From: Pseudarthrobacter raffinosi
GTDB lineage: Bacteria; Actinomycetota; Actinomycetes; Actinomycetales; Micrococcaceae
Direction of reading: 5' to 3'
Assembly (NCBI RefSeq): GCF_023913735.1
Contig: NZ_JAMXBH010000008.1
Coordinates: 1 to 64,000, forward strand
Length of the DNA: 64,000 nt
Below the pieces are notes generated by a model. The model was given only the letters and a program-made list of their open reading frames with translations, ran no database searches and was not told the DNA's origin. Every line of letters begins with the position of its first letter. Within the stretch, counting starts at the first letter, position 1. Positions 52,574-61,717 of this stretch are shown piece after piece. Both the position numbers and the translations under genes were made by a program.

Positions 52574-54730
52574 TCAGTTCGTCCGGCGCAGCCTGTCCAG
52601 TTCCGCAATGTCGGCCAGCGAGGGCCTCGTTCCTCTGTGGAGCACTATGCCCTCGGGCAGGCCCTTAACTTCGACTCTGGATCCCCACACATCGAAAGAG
52701 AAGCGGGCTTCACCCATGGCCACGTTCTCGGCGTGAAAGTCCCCCCACGTTTCCGGCAACACGGGGTCAATCCAGAGCCCGCCGAGTGAAAAGTGGGCAT
52801 CGTGCCGCAGGAGGCTCCGGATCAACATTACCGGGGTCGTCGCAGCCCAGGCCTGTGGCGAGCAGGCCGTCGGGTAGGGCAGCGGCTCGGGGCAGTCGGA
52901 GCGACTGAACCCGCAAAACAATTCGGGCAGGCGGTGGTCCGTGTACTGGGCCGCCTCCATTAATGCCGTGGCGAGCTGTTGGGCCACTTTCACGAAGCCG
53001 TAGCGCATCAGGCCTGCGACGATCAGCGCGTTGTCGTGCGGCCAGACGGAGCCGTTATGGTAGCTGACCGGATTGTAGGCCCCCATGTCAGTGGCCAAGG
53101 TGCGTACGCCCCAGCCGCTAAACATTTCCGGGGACATCAGCCGGTCAGCAACCTGCAGGGCCTTGTCCTCATCCACAATTCCGGACCATAGGCAGTGGCC
53201 CATGTTGGATGCGCAGGCATCGACGGGCCGTTTGTCCTTGTCGAGGGCGATCGCATAGTAGCCTCGGTCCGGCAACCAGAACTGCTCGTTGAACTGTTTT
53301 TTCAACCGCTCCGCGCGTTCCCGGAATTCGGCGGCGAGGGCCCGGTCACCGGCGTCATGGGCCATCCATGCCCGGGCGATGTAGGCGCTGTACACATACC
53401 CCTGGACCTCGCACAACGCGATGGGGGCCTCGGCAATCCGGCCGTCGGCAAAATTGATCCCGTCCCAGGAGTCCTTCCAGCCCTGATTGATGAGACCGTG
53501 GTCGTTGAGGCGCTCGTACTCGACAAACCCGTCGCCGTCACTGTCGCCGTAATCCCGGACCCACTCCAGTGCTCTGTCCGCGTGGGGCAGCAGAGCGGCG
53601 ATGTCAGCCGGCGCAACTCCCCACCGGCTAACCTCACCGAGCAGCGCCACGAACAACGGTGTCGCATCGGCGGTACCGTAATAGGCCGACTTACCGCCCA
53701 GCGCCAGAGCCGTGCCGACACCGAAACGCACCTCGTGCAGGATCCGCCCGGGCTGTTCCTCGGTCAGCAGATCCACTTTTGAGCCCTGCCTGTCGGCCAG
53801 GGTCTGCAGCGTGCCCAGTGCCAGCGGTGGGTTGACGGGCATCACCATGAACGAGGCCAGCAATGAGTCGCGCCCAAACAAAGCCATAAACCACGGCGCC
53901 CCCGCGGCGACCACCATTCTGTCGGGATTGTCAGGGTCAACGATGCGCAACGCGCCGATGTCAGCATAGCTGCGCGCGACAATACGCTCGAGGGACGGGT
54001 TGCCTATACGGACAGGAGGGATGCTCGCAACCCAGGACTGTAGCCGCCGCCCCTGGGATGAGACAGCATCCATATTGGCGGCGAGGAGCGGCGAGGCCGG
54101 ATCGGCGTCTGCCAACATCGGCGCGACGACCGCCCGGACACTCCACTCTCCATGCGGGGGTATGACGGAGTGGAAGAGAAAACCATCGGTGCTGGCTTCG
54201 CCGCCCTCAGCCCTTATGACGACGCCCTTCTTCACATCCTGCCAAACGGCCTCCACCCTTACTGAACTGCCCTCGAATCGGCGAGTCCGTTTCCACTGCC
54301 TGTGAAACCGTCCGTCCTTGACTTCAAAAAGATCGGCGAAATCCGCATCCACTGACAACGTGACCTCGCAGGTCGCGGGAATGAGTGCGTAGTTGTGGAT
54401 CGTTATGTCCTCCAGAATGCCGGCACCCACCTCGCGCTTGCGCTCGACCGTAAGTGGGCTATCGGACCGGCCGTCGGCACGGACGGCCCTGCCAATGTAG
54501 GTCCCCTGATACGGCGAAGGCGTCCACGCGCCCAGGGGCTCCACCGGCTGGGCGTTAATGGTCAGGCACCATCGGGACAGAATCCTGGTGTCCTGATGGA
54601 AAACACCATGAGGATGATGGGGAAAGATGTCACCGTTCTGCAGGGAAATGCAGAACGAGGAGCCCTCTACCAGTGTCACAGCCCCCTGCCCAGTAGACCC
54701 CGCCACGTTATCCGCATTCCATCCGACCAT
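52574..54730 (-). CDS. Glycogen debranching enzyme-like protein (amylo-alpha-1,6-glucosidase family)
   Basis: The start is at 54730 (MVGWNADNVAGSTGQGAVTL), with AAAGGGGAG upstream; 718 residues. The N-terminal domain has FCISLQNGDIFPHHPHGVFH and QDTRILSRW, the GDE_N landmark. The C-terminal (alpha/alpha)6 domain has MALFGRDSLLASFMVMPVNP, YVYSAYIARAWMAHDAGDRA and YHNGSVWPHDNALIVAGLM with acidic residues expected for catalysis. It probably trims glucan branches or trehalose-type glucans; exact substrate is uncertain. Confidence 0.88.
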   Translation of the reverse strand: MVGWNADNVAGSTGQGAVTLVEGSSFCISLQNGDIFPHHPHGVFHQDTRILSRWCLTINAQPVEPLGAWTPSPYQGTYIGRAVRADGRSDSPLTVERKREVGAGILEDITIHNYALIPATCEVTLSVDADFADLFEVKDGRFHRQWKRTRRFEGSSVRVEAVWQDVKKGVVIRAEGGEASTDGFLFHSVIPPHGEWSVRAVVAPMLADADPASPLLAANMDAVSSQGRRLQSWVASIPPVRIGNPSLERIVARSYADIGALRIVDPDNPDRMVVAAGAPWFMALFGRDSLLASFMVMPVNPPLALGTLQTLADRQGSKVDLLTEEQPGRILHEVRFGVGTALALGGKSAYYGTADATPLFVALLGEVSRWGVAPADIAALLPHADRALEWVRDYGDSDGDGFVEYERLNDHGLINQGWKDSWDGINFADGRIAEAPIALCEVQGYVYSAYIARAWMAHDAGDRALAAEFRERAERLKKQFNEQFWLPDRGYYAIALDKDKRPVDACASNMGHCLWSGIVDEDKALQVADRLMSPEMFSGWGVRTLATDMGAYNPVSYHNGSVWPHDNALIVAGLMRYGFVKVAQQLATALMEAAQYTDHRLPELFCGFSRSDCPEPLPYPTACSPQAWAATTPVMLIRSLLRHDAHFSLGGLWIDPVLPETWGDFHAENVAMGEARFSFDVWGSRVEVKGLPEGIVLHRGTRPSLADIAELDRLRRTN

Positions 54731-55159
54731 CGCAAGCTCCCCTTTGAAGCATCCGAGCCTCATGCTCACTCGAATCTACGCCCGCCCCGGGACGGCGCGC
54801 CAGACCTGCTTGCGCCGCCCTTTGTGTTCACCACCTTCGTCAATCTTGTCCCGGGCGCCACGATGAAAGTAGGGCGCTGAGCCCTTGCATGGGCGCTGCG
54901 ACTGCTACTCCTGAGAGCTGGGTCAGACGGCGGATCGATCAGACCTACGCAGTATGGCGCAGGGATCTGCATTCGGAGCCAAAGGGCGAGAGGGCAGGCG
55001 ACTTAACCGTACGCGGAACCTCGCCGTCTGAGTTCACCCGGTTACTCCCAGAAGCCACCCGTTGAACCGTGGGCCTCTCCAGCAGGAGCCAACCCAGGAC
55101 CTCTCGCCGGTCTTCGCGGAACCGCGGTTCGCTGCCGGTCGCGACCAGCGGGTGCCGGC
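54731..55159. other. Intergenic stretch with no supported gene
   Basis: I see no host-like reading frame or strong hairpin in these 429 bp. The left part is likely the promoter of the debranching-enzyme gene. Confidence 0.4.
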
Positions 55160-55277
<118 letters not shown>

Positions 55278-55475
55278 CACTGTGAGTTTCTGGAGGGATT
55301 TCGACGGCGGCTCGCAATTGACCGGGCTGAACCGTGCCTGAGCAGTGCCATGATCAATGAGCGCCCGATCACTTGGAGACGCAGTGATCGTCACCATCGA
55401 CGCCGCCCGCGAATTGACACGCCTCATAGGCGTGTCTTAGGCGTCGTTCGTGGACGTCGGTCACCTCTTGGGCTG

Positions 55476-56471
55476 CTAGGCGAGGTTGAGGAGGCTTTCG
55501 GCGGTGCCGTGCGCGATGGCTTCTTTCACGGCCGGCTCGAGCTTTGCTTCGTCGAGGAATTTGGCAGCCTGGTCGTTGTCGACGAAGGGGTAGTCGACGG
55601 AGTACATGATCCGGTCGGTACCGAGCGTGTCGACGCAGTACTGCAGTTGAGCGTGGCTGAACATGCCGCTGGGGGTGATGTAGACGTTCGACTTCACGTA
55701 TTCGGCGACGGAACGGTCAAGGCCGGTGAGTCGGGTGGGGAATCCCTCATCGAGGCGGTCGAGGAAGAACGGGACCATTTCTCCCCAGTGTCCGAGGATG
55801 ATCTGGAGGGTGGGGTATTTGTCGAAGACACCGCTGAGGACCAGGTGCAGGAAGTGGATGCCGGTTTCCATGTGCCACCCCCACCCCGCAGTTTGGAACC
55901 GGGCCGTGACGAGCGGGTCGAGGCCGGCGTAGTTGATAGCGCTGCTGGCGGCGGGTGGGACTCCGGGGTGCAGGTAGATCGGCACGTTCAAGCTCGCCGC
56001 GCGGGCGAGGATCGGGTCAAATCGGGTGTCGCTGAGGAATTGGTCCTCCGTGCGCCCCATGATCATCGTCCCGACCATCGACAAGTCCCGGACGCCGCGT
56101 TCGAGTTCGTCGGCGGCGTGTTCGGGCAGGACTGTTGGCAAGGAAGCGAACGCGGCGAACCGGTCGGGGTGCCGTGTGACCGCGGCGGCGAGTGTGTTGT
56201 TGAGGTTGGTCACGAGTTCGGCGGCGTGCTCAGCGGGGAGCTGTTGCGTGGAGAGTCCAGAGAGGACCTGCATGCTGATGCCGTGGGCATCCATGTTGGC
56301 GATGCGGCCTTCGTCGAGGTCTTGTAGAACGTCGGCGGACGGGGACCAGGAAAAGCCCAGCTTCGGATCGAAGGTGGCGTTGAAGTTGGGGCTTTGGTGG
56401 GATGCGATGCCCGCGCTTGCCCGCGCGATGGAGATGTCGAGGTAGTGCTCTTCGAGGGTGATGAGTTTCAC
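55476..56471 (-). CDS. Amidohydrolase, gamma-resorcylate/2,3-dihydroxybenzoate decarboxylase type
   Basis: The GTG at 56471 (MKLITLEEHYLD) begins the conserved text; 331 residues. The E-x-H metal motif is LEEHYLD (E7, H9), as in gamma-resorcylate decarboxylase, replacing the usual HxH. Further ligands are in IYLHPGVPP, ILGHWGEMVPF and YSVDYPF. These enzymes remove CO2 from hydroxylated aromatic acids without oxidation. It lies downstream of an amidohydrolase family 1 gene in a LysR-linked operon. Aromatic acid catabolism is inferred. Confidence 0.82.
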   Translation of the reverse strand: MKLITLEEHYLDISIARASAGIASHQSPNFNATFDPKLGFSWSPSADVLQDLDEGRIANMDAHGISMQVLSGLSTQQLPAEHAAELVTNLNNTLAAAVTRHPDRFAAFASLPTVLPEHAADELERGVRDLSMVGTMIMGRTEDQFLSDTRFDPILARAASLNVPIYLHPGVPPAASSAINYAGLDPLVTARFQTAGWGWHMETGIHFLHLVLSGVFDKYPTLQIILGHWGEMVPFFLDRLDEGFPTRLTGLDRSVAEYVKSNVYITPSGMFSHAQLQYCVDTLGTDRIMYSVDYPFVDNDQAAKFLDEAKLEPAVKEAIAHGTAESLLNLA

Positions 56472-56511
56472 GAGGTGGGTCCCTTGGGGTCGGCAGTGGT
56501 GGATCGGATGA

Positions 56512-57621
56512 TCAGGACGCGGGGATCCCAGCGGCCCAGACCTGGTCGATGTTTCTTGTGGCGGCAATATCGGCGGTGGGGTCGCCAATGACGAGAAGCA
56601 GGTCCGCGCGGGACCCTTCTCGAACGCTGCCGCGATCCTCCAGGCCGAACAGGGCGGCTGCGGTGCTGGTGGCGCTGCGGAGCGCTTCTGTGGGGCTCAG
56701 GCCGACGTCGACGAGAAGCTGCAATTCGTCGTGCATCGATTCACCGAGAACCGGACTGAAGGGCACGAAAGGAGCCCTGTTAGCGTCGGTGCCCGCGGCT
56801 ATCATCACTCCCGCTGCCCTCATGGCGGCGACCGAGGCGGATGCGTTCTGATATCCGGGGCCGTCGCCGGAGTCGGGAAGACCGACCGCCGAGGCGGTGC
56901 CTTTCATCATGGTCAGGGTTGGAATCGACCGAATGCTGCCAGCGGCCATCGACGCGGTCATCTCGGACGTGACGGGGCCATTGAGAGGAACGTGCGTGAG
57001 GATGCCGACGCCGGCGTCGATGCCGAGCTGGAACGCTGCGGTCGAGGAGGCGTGCGCGACGGTCTGAAGACCAACCGCATGCGCGGCCTGCACGATGGCG
57101 GCGATCGTGTCAACGCTCAGGGCGACGTCCCCGACGCTTGCGGGATCCTCGATGATGATCTTGATGTAGTCGGATTCTTCGGCGACCCGGTCGGCCACGA
57201 ACCGGGAGGCGTCGTCGGGCCCGGTCACCACCGTGGACAACGCGAAACCGCCCTTGGTGGTCTGGTTGCTTCCTGGGCCGGACGCCGGACTGCCGGAGCT
57301 TCGCACATCGGTCAGTCCCCGCTGGTTGCGGATGCTATCCACCAGCGACTTCGGGTGGGTTCCCATGTCCAGGACTGTCGTCAGACCCCATCGGGTGAAT
57401 TCGCCCAGATCAGCGTAAGAATCGAAGTGCACGTGAGCATCAATCAGTCCGGGAAGCAGCGTTTTGCCGGTCCCATCGATGATCGTGCCCGACTCGCCCC
57501 GTTCTTCGGTGCTTGGGGTGACCGCGCTGATTCCTTGTTCTGTAAATGTGACGTCGAACGATCCCTCGAGCATGGCTGTGCCGTCGAACACGCGGACGGT
57601 GGTGATCGTGGTGGTGGTCAT
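56512..57621 (-). CDS. Amidohydrolase family 1 (imidazolonepropionase/prolidase-like)
   Basis: The start at 57621 (MTTTTITTVRVFDGTAMLEG) is supported by the homology-like N-terminus; 369 residues. Metal ligands are in LLPGLIDAHVHFDSYA (HxH), TVAHASSTAAFQLG, ILTHVPLNG and AAGTDANRAPF. The lysine ligand region is probably YIKIIIEDPASVG. It would hydrolyse a cyclic or linear amide or ester. It overlaps the SnoaL-like gene by 4 bp, so translation is coupled. Confidence 0.85.
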   Translation of the reverse strand: MTTTTITTVRVFDGTAMLEGSFDVTFTEQGISAVTPSTEERGESGTIIDGTGKTLLPGLIDAHVHFDSYADLGEFTRWGLTTVLDMGTHPKSLVDSIRNQRGLTDVRSSGSPASGPGSNQTTKGGFALSTVVTGPDDASRFVADRVAEESDYIKIIIEDPASVGDVALSVDTIAAIVQAAHAVGLQTVAHASSTAAFQLGIDAGVGILTHVPLNGPVTSEMTASMAAGSIRSIPTLTMMKGTASAVGLPDSGDGPGYQNASASVAAMRAAGVMIAAGTDANRAPFVPFSPVLGESMHDELQLLVDVGLSPTEALRSATSTAAALFGLEDRGSVREGSRADLLLVIGDPTADIAATRNIDQVWAAGIPAS

Positions 57622-58229
57622 GCGGTGTGCCTTTCGGTGGTGGATCCCGGTGCGGCCAGCCATGCGGCTGCGTCGGCCTTGATGCGGTGTTCTAAGTCGC
57701 TGCCTTTCGTCGCGAAGACCTTCGCGACCGGGAACCCGCTTTTGTCCAGCAGATATGCCAACGCCGCGTACTCGCGCGGATATGTCCGGGCGAGGTCGAC
57801 GTCGATGTCGACCAGTCCCAGGGGGAATGTGAACGTGGCCGCGTCGTAGATGCTTTTGCGGTCGACGATCTTCCAGAGCCCGTCTCGTTTCTCGATCCGG
57901 TCGATGAACCGGTTGTGGCCCATGCAGCCGAGGCCCAGAGAAATGTTCTCCCCGATGATGATCGCGTTGGTCTCCGCCACCGCCCGATCCCGGGACTCGT
58001 TGAAGGCCATGACCGGGGAAGCGATCACGTGCTTGGTTCGGAACTGCGAGGCGCCCATCCGTTCGGACGCGTCCACGAAGTCCGTGAACAGGCCCTCGAA
58101 CCAGGTGATCTCAATCACCCCGTCAGGATGGAACAACTCCCGAAGCGCCGCCCATTCACCAAGGTCACGGTGAATCCATCCCATCTCAAGGTCTGCGATC
58201 GCCAAGCGGTCTTCCACATAAGTCGACAT
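57618..58229 (-). CDS. SnoaL/NTF2-like domain protein
   Basis: The start at 58229 (MSTYVEDRLAIADLEMGWIH) gives about 203 residues. The cone-shaped NTF2 fold is suggested by GEWAALRELFHPDGVIEITW, AVAETNAIIIGENISLGLG and DGLWKIVDRKSIYDAA. The segment R-D-x-G-E-W recalls aromatic ring dioxygenase small subunits and SnoaL-4 proteins. It is first in the operon with two amidohydrolases; it may be a hydratase or isomerase of an aromatic metabolite (inference). Confidence 0.72.
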   Translation of the reverse strand: MSTYVEDRLAIADLEMGWIHRDLGEWAALRELFHPDGVIEITWFEGLFTDFVDASERMGASQFRTKHVIASPVMAFNESRDRAVAETNAIIIGENISLGLGCMGHNRFIDRIEKRDGLWKIVDRKSIYDAATFTFPLGLVDIDVDLARTYPREYAALAYLLDKSGFPVAKVFATKGSDLEHRIKADAAAWLAAPGSTTERHTA

Positions 58230-58309
58230 GGAACCAGCTTGACCCCTGCGAGCTCCTAACGCCATTAGATTGATCTGACCGATTGATCATTTCAACTGAT
58301 GGGTCACGC

Positions 58310-59194
58310 ATGGAACTACGGCATCTGAGGTACTTCGTCGCCGTCGCGGAAGAGCGGCACTTCGGCCGCGCCGCCGCGCGGCTCCATATCGTGCAGCCGA
58401 CCCTGAGCATGCAGATCCAGAGCCTCGAACGCGAACTCGGCGGGCCGCTCTTCGTGCGCACGAGCCGCCGAGTCGATCTCACGGAAGCAGGAGAGGTCCT
58501 CCTCGTCGAGGCCCGACGGACGCTCGCTCAAGCGGAACGGTCAGTCACCGTGGTCCATCAATCTCTCAGCGGTCAGACCGGCACTGTGCGTGTTGGTTTC
58601 TCCGGAGTGGCCATGCTCAGCGGGAACCTCATCGGCACCCTCCGTCGACACCACAACATCTACCCGGACGTCGAAGTCACCGTCCAAGAACTGGCGCCCC
58701 TCCGACAGACGGAACTGATCGGCGAGGGCTCACTGGACGTCGGCTTTGGCCCACGGGGGAAGTTCGACCCGGACATCCATTGTCGAACCGAGAAGATCGC
58801 CCGAATCCGGCTCATCGCAGCCATCCCGGTCGAACACCCGTTGGCTGACCGCCCCGCCATCAGATACTCGGACCTGGATCAGGAACGTGTCATCGTGTAC
58901 TCCCACGACGATGGTGAAGACCTGTCCCTGGAACACCTCCGCAGCCAAGGACAGGAACCGATCGTCGCGCACCGCGCTCCAACGACGCTCGGGGTCCTTG
59001 CCCTCGTCGCGGCCGGCCTCGGAATCGCTGTCGTCCCGGACGCAACAGAGCAGATCAGAATTCCTGAAATCACTTTCCGCCCTCTGGTCGACCCCGAGGT
59101 CTCGGTCGACCTACTACTCCTCAGTCGCTCGCCAGAAACATCAGGCGCGGTCAACGCCTTTCTAGCGATCGCCCGCGCGGGCATCCCGCTGTAG
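58310..59194 (+). CDS. LysR-family transcriptional regulator
   Basis: The start at 58310 (MELRHLRYFVAVAEERHFGR) gives 294 residues. HTH helices are RAAARLHIVQPTLSMQIQSL. The effector domain begins near residue 90 (VRVGFSGVAMLSGNLIGTLR). It diverges from the SnoaL-amidohydrolase operon, with only 80 bp between starts, and probably controls it. Confidence 0.9.
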   Translation: MELRHLRYFVAVAEERHFGRAAARLHIVQPTLSMQIQSLERELGGPLFVRTSRRVDLTEAGEVLLVEARRTLAQAERSVTVVHQSLSGQTGTVRVGFSGVAMLSGNLIGTLRRHHNIYPDVEVTVQELAPLRQTELIGEGSLDVGFGPRGKFDPDIHCRTEKIARIRLIAAIPVEHPLADRPAIRYSDLDQERVIVYSHDDGEDLSLEHLRSQGQEPIVAHRAPTTLGVLALVAAGLGIAVVPDATEQIRIPEITFRPLVDPEVSVDLLLLSRSPETSGAVNAFLAIARAGIPL

Positions 59195-59326
59195 TAAAGG
59201 CTGCCAAGAAGACATCATGGAAGCATCCTCCTGACGTTATTCCGTGCGGCGTTCGTCGCCACTCAACGACCGGCGGTAAATCGCAGTCTCATTGGGACCC
59301 ATGTTAAACGGGGTCCGGTGAGACGG

Positions 59327-59587
59327 TCAGAAGAGCTCTTCACCGCGAAGGACTCTTTCCAGATCTGTGCGGCTAAGGCTGGCCGCGTCCAGAATCCAGT
59401 TCGTGCCGTAGCCAGCTTCTCCTGAGGTGCGGACAGCGGCACCGAGATCGAGTGCAGCTCGCCGGCAAGCGTCCATTGCCTCGCGCAGTCTGGTCGCAGC
59501 TTCCTGCACAGGAAGCCTCACTTCATCGGGCGGCAAAATCAGGCGCGCAATCTCGTCATCAATGTTGAAACTCCAGTCTGCGTTCAC
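59327..59587 (-). CDS. Small hypothetical helical protein
   Basis: GTG at 59587 (MNADWSFNIDDEIARLILPP) with GGGGAAG upstream is preferred; a TTG four codons earlier is the alternative. The 86-residue product is amphipathic and ends TDLERVLRGEELF. No family is recognised. Confidence 0.45.
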   Translation of the reverse strand: MNADWSFNIDDEIARLILPPDEVRLPVQEAATRLREAMDACRRAALDLGAAVRTSGEAGYGTNWILDAASLSRTDLERVLRGEELF

Positions 59588-59764
59588 TTTCTTCCCCAAT
59601 ATTGGGCGGTCAGAACAAGCACAGGATATGGGAGAACAAGGGGAGCGCCCGCTGGCCTGGCCCCTTTTGCACGACGTCTGCCATGCAGACTCGGAAGTGG
59701 CCGCAAAGGGTTCCCCGAGGGCGGGCTGCCCGACAGCATTCGCCGCTGGCGCTGCCTCCCCCGG

Positions 59765-60025
59765 CTAATTTTCTCCGTCGGCTCGTGGTCGCGGCCGGCG
59801 TTGTTTGGTTTCTGCCGCGCGGGCTTGGGTGACTTCATCGCGTAGCTGGGTGATTTGGCCCTTGTAGGTTTCGTGGAGGTCTTTGACCCGTTGCTCCCCG
59901 TGGCTGCGTTCACGTTCCACGTCGGCTCTGGCAGCATCTCGCTCGGCCGTCCAAAGCACGGGAGTAGAAGTAGCCCGGGCCGCGGCGATTCTCATCCTCG
60001 TCTTCGGGCAGCAGGCTGCAAACAA
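59765..60025 (-). pseudogene. Coiled-coil protein end, KfrA-like
   Basis: The frame reads AERDAARADVERERSHGEQR then VKDLHETYKGQITQLRDEVT, a heptad-rich coiled coil. Its basic tail is KQRRPRPRADGEN. This resembles the C-terminal coiled coil of plasmid KfrA-type DNA-binding proteins. The N-terminal HTH is not found in frame, so this is probably a remnant. Confidence 0.4.
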
Positions 60026-60192
60026 CGCACGACTGACCTGTCGGGCTAGAACAGGTGGGCGCGTCGCGGTCTGCGCCAGCGATCAGGGCGCGGATGCGTT
60101 CTTCACGTCTCCAGCCGCGGGCCGTTTTAGTCCCCGGCGCCGGAGTCACCACCGGTCCCTGGCCAAAGCGGGCTTGGATCAAGCTCAGAGGC

Positions 60193-61041
60193 TTACGCTT
60201 GATCCGCACCGCCGGCGCTGCCGATGGACTCTCTTGTCTGCGCGGCGGGCTGCACACCAGTGTTGTGTTCGTGCATGATCTGCATCACTGCATCGCGGTC
60301 GTGGTCTTCCATTGCATTGGCCATTCGTTCGTACAGGGAGAATCGGGCGGCCAAGACTTCCTCCAGCGGCTGATCCGGGGATGCCGGCATGGTGACGGCG
60401 TGCCGCTCAAGAATCTCCAGCAAGGTCAGAAAGAAAGATCGCAGCACAACGTTGGGCGATATGTTGGAGATGGACGCTTGGAACCGCCAGTTACTGCGGA
60501 GAAACTCGGCAACGTCATTGTTGGCCATCGCCTGTTTCATCACTTCTACTTCTGCCCGCATGGCCAGGACGTCTGTGGCGGAAGAGTGCATCAGCGCATC
60601 CTCAAGGACCAGGGGGTCCAAGGCGTTGCGCATGCGTTGAGCGTCGGCGACGATACTTTCGCTGGTGTCGATTGCCATCATCTTGTTCCCCAGCTTAACC
60701 AAGGGAGCCTGCCGGGCAGCAAAGACGCCCCCGCCTGGACCTCGGCGCAGCGTGACCACGCCACGGCCCTGAGCTATCTGTAAGGCCTGGTTGAAGGTAC
60801 CCTCAGAAACCCCGCATTTTCGTCGAAGTTCATTCTTGCTGCCAAGCCGCTCTTCGATTCCCGCTTTCTTAGCGAGCTCCTCGATGCGGTTCGCCGCCAG
60901 CACGGCCTTATTCGCGTAGCCATCGGAAATCTGCTCCGGAACAGGCTGAATCGCCTGCCACAGCGTCCGGCTGAGACCAGCGCCCTCGTCTGCGTCGGGG
61001 CGATGCTCGGAGCCTTCTTCATGCGGGTACATGACAATCAT
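60193..61041 (-). CDS. GntR/FadR-family transcriptional regulator
   Basis: 282 residues. The winged HTH is LGSKNELRRKCGVSEGTFNQ followed by RGVVTLRRGPGGGVF. The C-terminal FCD-like helical domain has DAQRMRNALDPLVLEDALMH and the metal-type histidine segments MQIMHEHN. MYPHEEG, three codons in, is an alternative start. It diverges from the flavin monooxygenase operon, with palindromic operator sequence between them, and probably represses it. Confidence 0.87.
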   Translation of the reverse strand: MIVMYPHEEGSEHRPDADEGAGLSRTLWQAIQPVPEQISDGYANKAVLAANRIEELAKKAGIEERLGSKNELRRKCGVSEGTFNQALQIAQGRGVVTLRRGPGGGVFAARQAPLVKLGNKMMAIDTSESIVADAQRMRNALDPLVLEDALMHSSATDVLAMRAEVEVMKQAMANNDVAEFLRSNWRFQASISNISPNVVLRSFFLTLLEILERHAVTMPASPDQPLEEVLAARFSLYERMANAMEDHDRDAVMQIMHEHNTGVQPAAQTRESIGSAGGADQA

Positions 61042-61100
61042 TCTACTTTGTTGATCTCTGTCGCGCCCGATGTCTTGACAGAGACGGGGGTCACACCCAT

Positions 61101-61134
61101 AATCATTGTATTGAGTGTAATCATAATAATGATT
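61101..61134. promoter_or_regulatory. GntR operator candidate in the divergent promoter
   Basis: A dyad AATCAT-AATA-ATGATT at 61119-61134 lies in strongly AT-rich DNA 25 bp before the flavin reductase start. A second half-site AATCATT occurs at 61101-61107, and a third near 61036 at the regulator start. Confidence 0.6.
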
Positions 61135-61159
61135 TTATTGAATTCAAGGAGGGTAGCTC

Positions 61160-61681
61160 GTGATTGATGAGATGCAGTTCAAGAACCTGATGGCGTCGGT
61201 GCCAGCCCCGGTGACCGTGCTGACAACGGTGGACCTGGACGGGCCCGCCGGCGCAACGGTAAGCGCCTTCATGTCGCTGTCTTTGGAACCCCCTATGGTG
61301 GTGGCCTCCTTGGATAACCGATCCAGTCTGCTCGCCCGCATCCAAAGCACAGGCTTTTTCGGAGTCAACATCCTCGCCAACGGGCAGGCGGACACGGCAC
61401 TGACTTTTGCCCGACGGGCCGAGGACCGTTTCTCGACCGTGTCCTGGAGCGTGGACCGCGGTCTACCCCGGCTCGACGGGGTATCCGGATGGATTGTTTG
61501 CGAACTGGCCGTAGCTGTTCCTGGCGGCGACCATTCCCTCCTGCTCGGCCATGTCAGGCATGCGGTCAATACCGACATTGCCCCGATGGTCTACAGCCAC
61601 AGGCTCTTCGGTACAAACTCTGAACTCGTGCGGCGGAACCGAGGCAGCCTTGCTGATCAGCTCGCCGCCTTCGCGCGCTGA
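61160..61681 (+). CDS. Flavin reductase component of a two-component monooxygenase
   Basis: The 173-residue HpaC-like protein starts at GTG with AAGGAGGG upstream. Landmarks are PAPVTVLTTVDLDGPAGATV, SAFMSLSLEPPMVVASLDN and FFGVNILANGQ. The C-terminal HxLLLGHV segment completes the flavin-binding split barrel. It supplies reduced FMN or FAD to the oxygenase encoded next. Confidence 0.9.
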   Translation: MIDEMQFKNLMASVPAPVTVLTTVDLDGPAGATVSAFMSLSLEPPMVVASLDNRSSLLARIQSTGFFGVNILANGQADTALTFARRAEDRFSTVSWSVDRGLPRLDGVSGWIVCELAVAVPGGDHSLLLGHVRHAVNTDIAPMVYSHRLFGTNSELVRRNRGSLADQLAAFAR

Positions 61682-61717
61682 AACAAGTAGCAACCCCAAG
61701 AAGAAAGCGATTACCCC

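Noticed and set aside
56731..57849. 372-codon plus-strand frame opposite the family 1 amidohydrolase
   Set aside because: It spans the overlap of two well-supported minus-strand genes and shows no motif.
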